A stretch of 15,935 nucleotides of DNA from CADCTB01 sp038231955 (GTDB lineage Bacteria > Actinomycetota > Acidimicrobiia > Acidimicrobiales > AC-14): contig JBBSIS010000058.1 in the NCBI GenBank assembly GCA_038231955.1, positions 1 to 15,935 of the forward strand. Reading direction: 5' to 3'. Made by a program: the position numbers and the translations under genes. Every line of letters starts with the position of its first letter. Within the stretch, counting starts at the first letter, position 1. Below, one piece after another: positions 14,746 through 15,935 of this stretch. The notes beneath the pieces are model-generated. The model was not told where the DNA came from, did not search any database, and saw only the letters and a program-made list of their open reading frames with translations.

Positions 14746-14901
14746 CAGGGCCAGCGCCCGCGCCTCCGGGCGTCCCAGCTCGCTGACGGGAAGGGCCGAG
14801 ACGTAGGACAGGTAGCTGGGCACGAGCGGCAGACAGCACGGGGAGCTGAACGAGATGGCGCCGGCGACCACGGCACCGAGAGGCAGGAGCAGGAGGCTCA
14901 T
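14746..14901 (-). pseudogene. 5' fragment of a CcdA/DsbD-type membrane protein gene
   Basis: From ATG 14901: MSLLLLPLGAVVAGAISFSS then PCCLPLVPSYLSYVSALPVS, the first helix and PC-x-LPLVP motif of CcdA proteins, which pass electrons from cytoplasmic thioredoxin to envelope thiols for cytochrome c or disulfide handling. Homology stops after about 52 residues (ELGRPEARALAL), where the frame runs straight into IS256 transposase sequence and ends at 14542. The remaining helices of a normal CcdA, which has about six in total, are missing from the window. The exact junction (about 14740-14750) is an estimate. A TACGCT box lies 9 bases before the ATG. Confidence 0.72.
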
Positions 14902-14910
14902 CTTCGGCCT

Positions 14911-14916
14911 AGCGTA
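14911..14916 (-). promoter_or_regulatory. Putative -10 box (TACGCT) of the ccdA fragment
   Basis: TACGCT on the minus strand fits TANNNT and ends 9 bases before ATG 14901. There is no Shine-Dalgarno site, as for other leading genes in this window. Confidence 0.35.
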
Positions 14917-15161
14917 GTAGCACCGGCAGCGAAGGATAGATGGCAAACGCCGAACGGATCCGTACGACGGCGTCGATGGTGAGGCGCTGCGGCGTCGTCA
15001 GGAAACGAGGGGCCCTTGTCGACTATCGCCAGTCCGCCCGCGCAGATGAGCGGCCGCTGGGAGGGCCCGGGCCCGGGTAGCCCCAGTCGGTGGTCGGAGG
15101 AGGCGGAATGGGAGGTTGACGAGTCGGTTCTGGACGCTGAGGCGATTAAAGCTTCGATTCC
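14917..15161. other. Stretch without a convincing gene, between ccdA and the 72-aa gene
   Basis: No frame shows family motifs. A 46-codon plus-strand frame from ATG 14940 has poor composition. A short minus-strand frame ending at 14916 (LTIDAVVRIRSAFAIYPSLP) looks mildly protein-like but has a stop about 20 codons upstream. It could be the tail of a lost gene; I cannot name it. A TTGACG hexamer at 15116-15121 has no -10 box at normal distance. Confidence 0.4.
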
Positions 15162-15174
15162 GTATCGTAGTATC
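15162..15174. repeat. Short direct repeat GTATC-GTA-GTATC upstream of the 72-aa gene
   Basis: Two GTATC copies separated by GTA overlap the only TANNNT box upstream of the plus-strand gene. A regulator site is possible. It is not a clean dyad, and it does not clearly match a BlaI/MecI-type operator. Confidence 0.35.
15168..15173 (+). promoter_or_regulatory. Possible -10 box (TAGTAT) for the 72-aa gene
   Basis: TAGTAT is close to the consensus -10 and lies about 73 bases before ATG 15247, which would leave a leader of about 65 bases. This agrees with the strong Shine-Dalgarno site of that gene. The -35 is not clear. Confidence 0.3.
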
Positions 15175-15246
15175 GGTCTGCACTGACCGGCGGGCATGGG
15201 AGCGGCGAGGCTCGTCGTGGACGGACTTCGATGAAGGAGGCCCCTG

Positions 15247-15465
15247 ATGACCCGGTTCAAAGAGTTCGCGGCGATGGTGCTCATTGGCGACGGCATCCTC
15301 GGCCTGCTCGCTCCCGCCCAACATGTGGCCCGCTGGCGAGTTGGGCCGTGGCGGGAAGCGCTCGGCTGGGCGGAACAGCGCCCGGAGTTCGTCCGAGCCA
15401 TAGCGGCCGGCGAGGTCGTGGTCGCGGTGTGGTTTGCCCGCCGGCTCAGCGTCGAGGAGCCGTGA
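15247..15465 (+). CDS. Small conserved-looking protein of unknown function, 72 aa
   Basis: MTRFKEFAAMVLIGDGILGL, then LAPAQHVARWRVGPWREALG and a helical C-terminal half (AIAAGEVVVAVWFARRL). An N-terminal hydrophobic helix with GDG is followed by a Trp/Arg segment and a second hydrophobic helix, so it may be membrane-associated. AAGGAGG ends 6 bases before the ATG, the best ribosome site in the window, which makes this small gene credible. I have a loose memory of short actinobacterial hypothetical proteins with a GDGxLxLxxPxxH pattern but no function for them. It sits between the ccdA fragment and the M56 peptidase gene, converging on the latter. Confidence 0.7.
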   Translation: MTRFKEFAAMVLIGDGILGLLAPAQHVARWRVGPWREALGWAEQRPEFVRAIAAGEVVVAVWFARRLSVEEP

Positions 15466-15486
15466 CGGTCCCCAGACGGCGCTGCC

Positions 15487-15506
15487 GTCCACGGCGGTAC
15501 GTGGAC
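15487..15506. terminator. Hairpin between convergent genes
   Basis: GTCCAC and GTGGAC form a 6-bp stem with an 8-base loop, 21 bases after the stop of the 72-aa gene and about 50 bases beyond the end of the M56 gene. No T tract follows on either strand. Its position suits a bidirectional terminator, but the evidence is weak. Confidence 0.3.
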
Positions 15507-15555
15507 CTGGAGGGCGCAGCAGCCCGAGCCGCCTCCCGGGGCGCCTTCGCAGCCC

Positions 15556-15935
15556 TTATGCCGAGCACCGCCCGGCCATGGCGAACACGATTTGGACGCG
15601 ATCGAGCCACGAGACCAGGACTGGGACGGCGGCCAAGGCGGCGAGCGTCCCCGGCAGGTACAGCGCACAATGCCTGACCAGGCCGGCCGGGGCCGGTGGT
15701 TCGTCGAGGGCGGCAATGCGAGCAGCGACGGTGGCGGCGGTGGAGAACCCGGCGACTCCGGGGCCCGGGTCGGCGCCGGTGAGGCGCAGGAGGGCGTCGC
15801 GCACGGCGAAGCGGCCTGTTTGCGACCCGGCGGTGGCATCTTCGTCCGCCCATCGCTCCACGGCCAAGCCCAGCGCCACCGTTGACGACCTGACCAAGGG
15901 CAGCCAGCCCAGCGCTCCGCTGACGACACCGCCGA
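15556..15935 (-). CDS. M56-family (BlaR1-like) membrane metallopeptidase, C-terminal part
   Basis: The frame enters from the right edge and stops at 15556, giving about 125 residues. LAVERWADEDAT matches the conserved E-x-x-AD element downstream of the HExxH zinc motif in M56 peptidases; VAARIAALDEPPAP matches the following R-x-x-x-LxxPP stretch; then a last hydrophobic helix (YLPGTLAALAAVPVLVSW) ends the protein. The HExxH motif would lie outside the window. M56 proteins of this type are usually encoded after a BlaI/MecI/CopY-type repressor and cleave it in response to envelope signals. That regulator gene is expected just beyond the right edge. A possible shorter start at TTG 15897 is not used because homology extends through it. 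Confidence 0.75.
   Translation of the reverse strand, partial: GGVVSGALGWLPLVRSSTVALGLAVERWADEDATAGSQTGRFAVRDALLRLTGADPGPGVAGFSTAATVAARIAALDEPPAPAGLVRHCALYLPGTLAALAAVPVLVSWLDRVQIVFAMAGRCSA

Noticed and set aside
13834..14982. Plus-strand open frame (382 codons) opposite copC, the transposase and ccdA
   Set aside because: No domain; the minus strand has clear CopC, IS256 and CcdA motifs.
14940..15080. 46-codon plus-strand frame with an AAGGA sequence before its ATG
   Set aside because: The spacing is too short and the encoded sequence is Arg/Gly-rich without recognisable features.
15116..15121. TTGACG as a -35 element
   Set aside because: No TANNNT box at 16-19 bases downstream; the nearest A/T-rich hexamer is about 24 bases away.
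1..15935. CRISPR array, tRNA or rRNA genes, phage genes
   Set aside because: No regularly spaced repeats, cloverleaf with CCA-type acceptor, rRNA-like conserved blocks or phage structural motifs were seen.

Overview
The window is about 16 kb of very GC-rich DNA with GC-rich third codon positions. The gene families (NarL-type two-component pair with a MacS-like kinase, SirB1-like protein, stand-alone NifU N-terminal domain, DHA2 exporter, TPR protein with a C-terminal module known from actinobacterial regulators, CopC-CopD fusion, M56 peptidase) point to an actinobacterium. An uncultured Acidimicrobiia-like lineage is my guess, from style rather than a marker gene. No rRNA, tRNA or CRISPR array was seen.

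Layout. 1-347: 5' part of a membrane protein leaving the left edge. 420-2123 (minus): sensor kinase and LuxR-type response regulator; with one base restored in each, they overlap by 16 bases. 2277-3065 (minus) and 3111-3368 (plus): divergent SirB1-like and NifU-N-like genes with a palindrome between them. 3385-5628 (minus): GAF-PAS-GGDEF-EAL cyclic-di-GMP protein. 5649-5797: broken YceI-like C-terminus. 7302-8540 and 5824-7305 (minus): TPR protein coupled by ATGA to a DHA2 drug exporter. 8598-10583 (plus): class II aldolase/short-chain dehydrogenase fusion of the rhamnulose-phosphate type, divergent from the TPR gene across 57 bases. 10620-10911: broken sigma region 4-like piece. 11063-11965 (minus): GH43 glycosidase. 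12363-14901 (minus): frameshifted copC-copD fusion, then the start of a ccdA gene joined to an IS256-type transposase tail. 15247-15465 (plus): small conserved-looking protein. 15556-end (minus): C-terminus of an M56 (BlaR1-like) peptidase.

Themes. First genes of transcription units tend to carry a TANNNT box 7-9 bases before the start codon, suggesting leaderless mRNAs, while internal genes have GGAGG Shine-Dalgarno sites. Several reading frames are broken by single-base gaps, often in short G runs; base-calling error or real decay cannot be separated from sequence alone. The right end looks like a copper/thiol envelope-stress locus (M56, CcdA, CopC-CopD) interrupted by a transposon remnant. 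The most unusual structures are the ccdA/IS256 chimera, the TPR protein that keeps a regulator C-terminus without any NTPase or DNA-binding part, and the truncated sigma-like fragment followed by a membrane-like segment.
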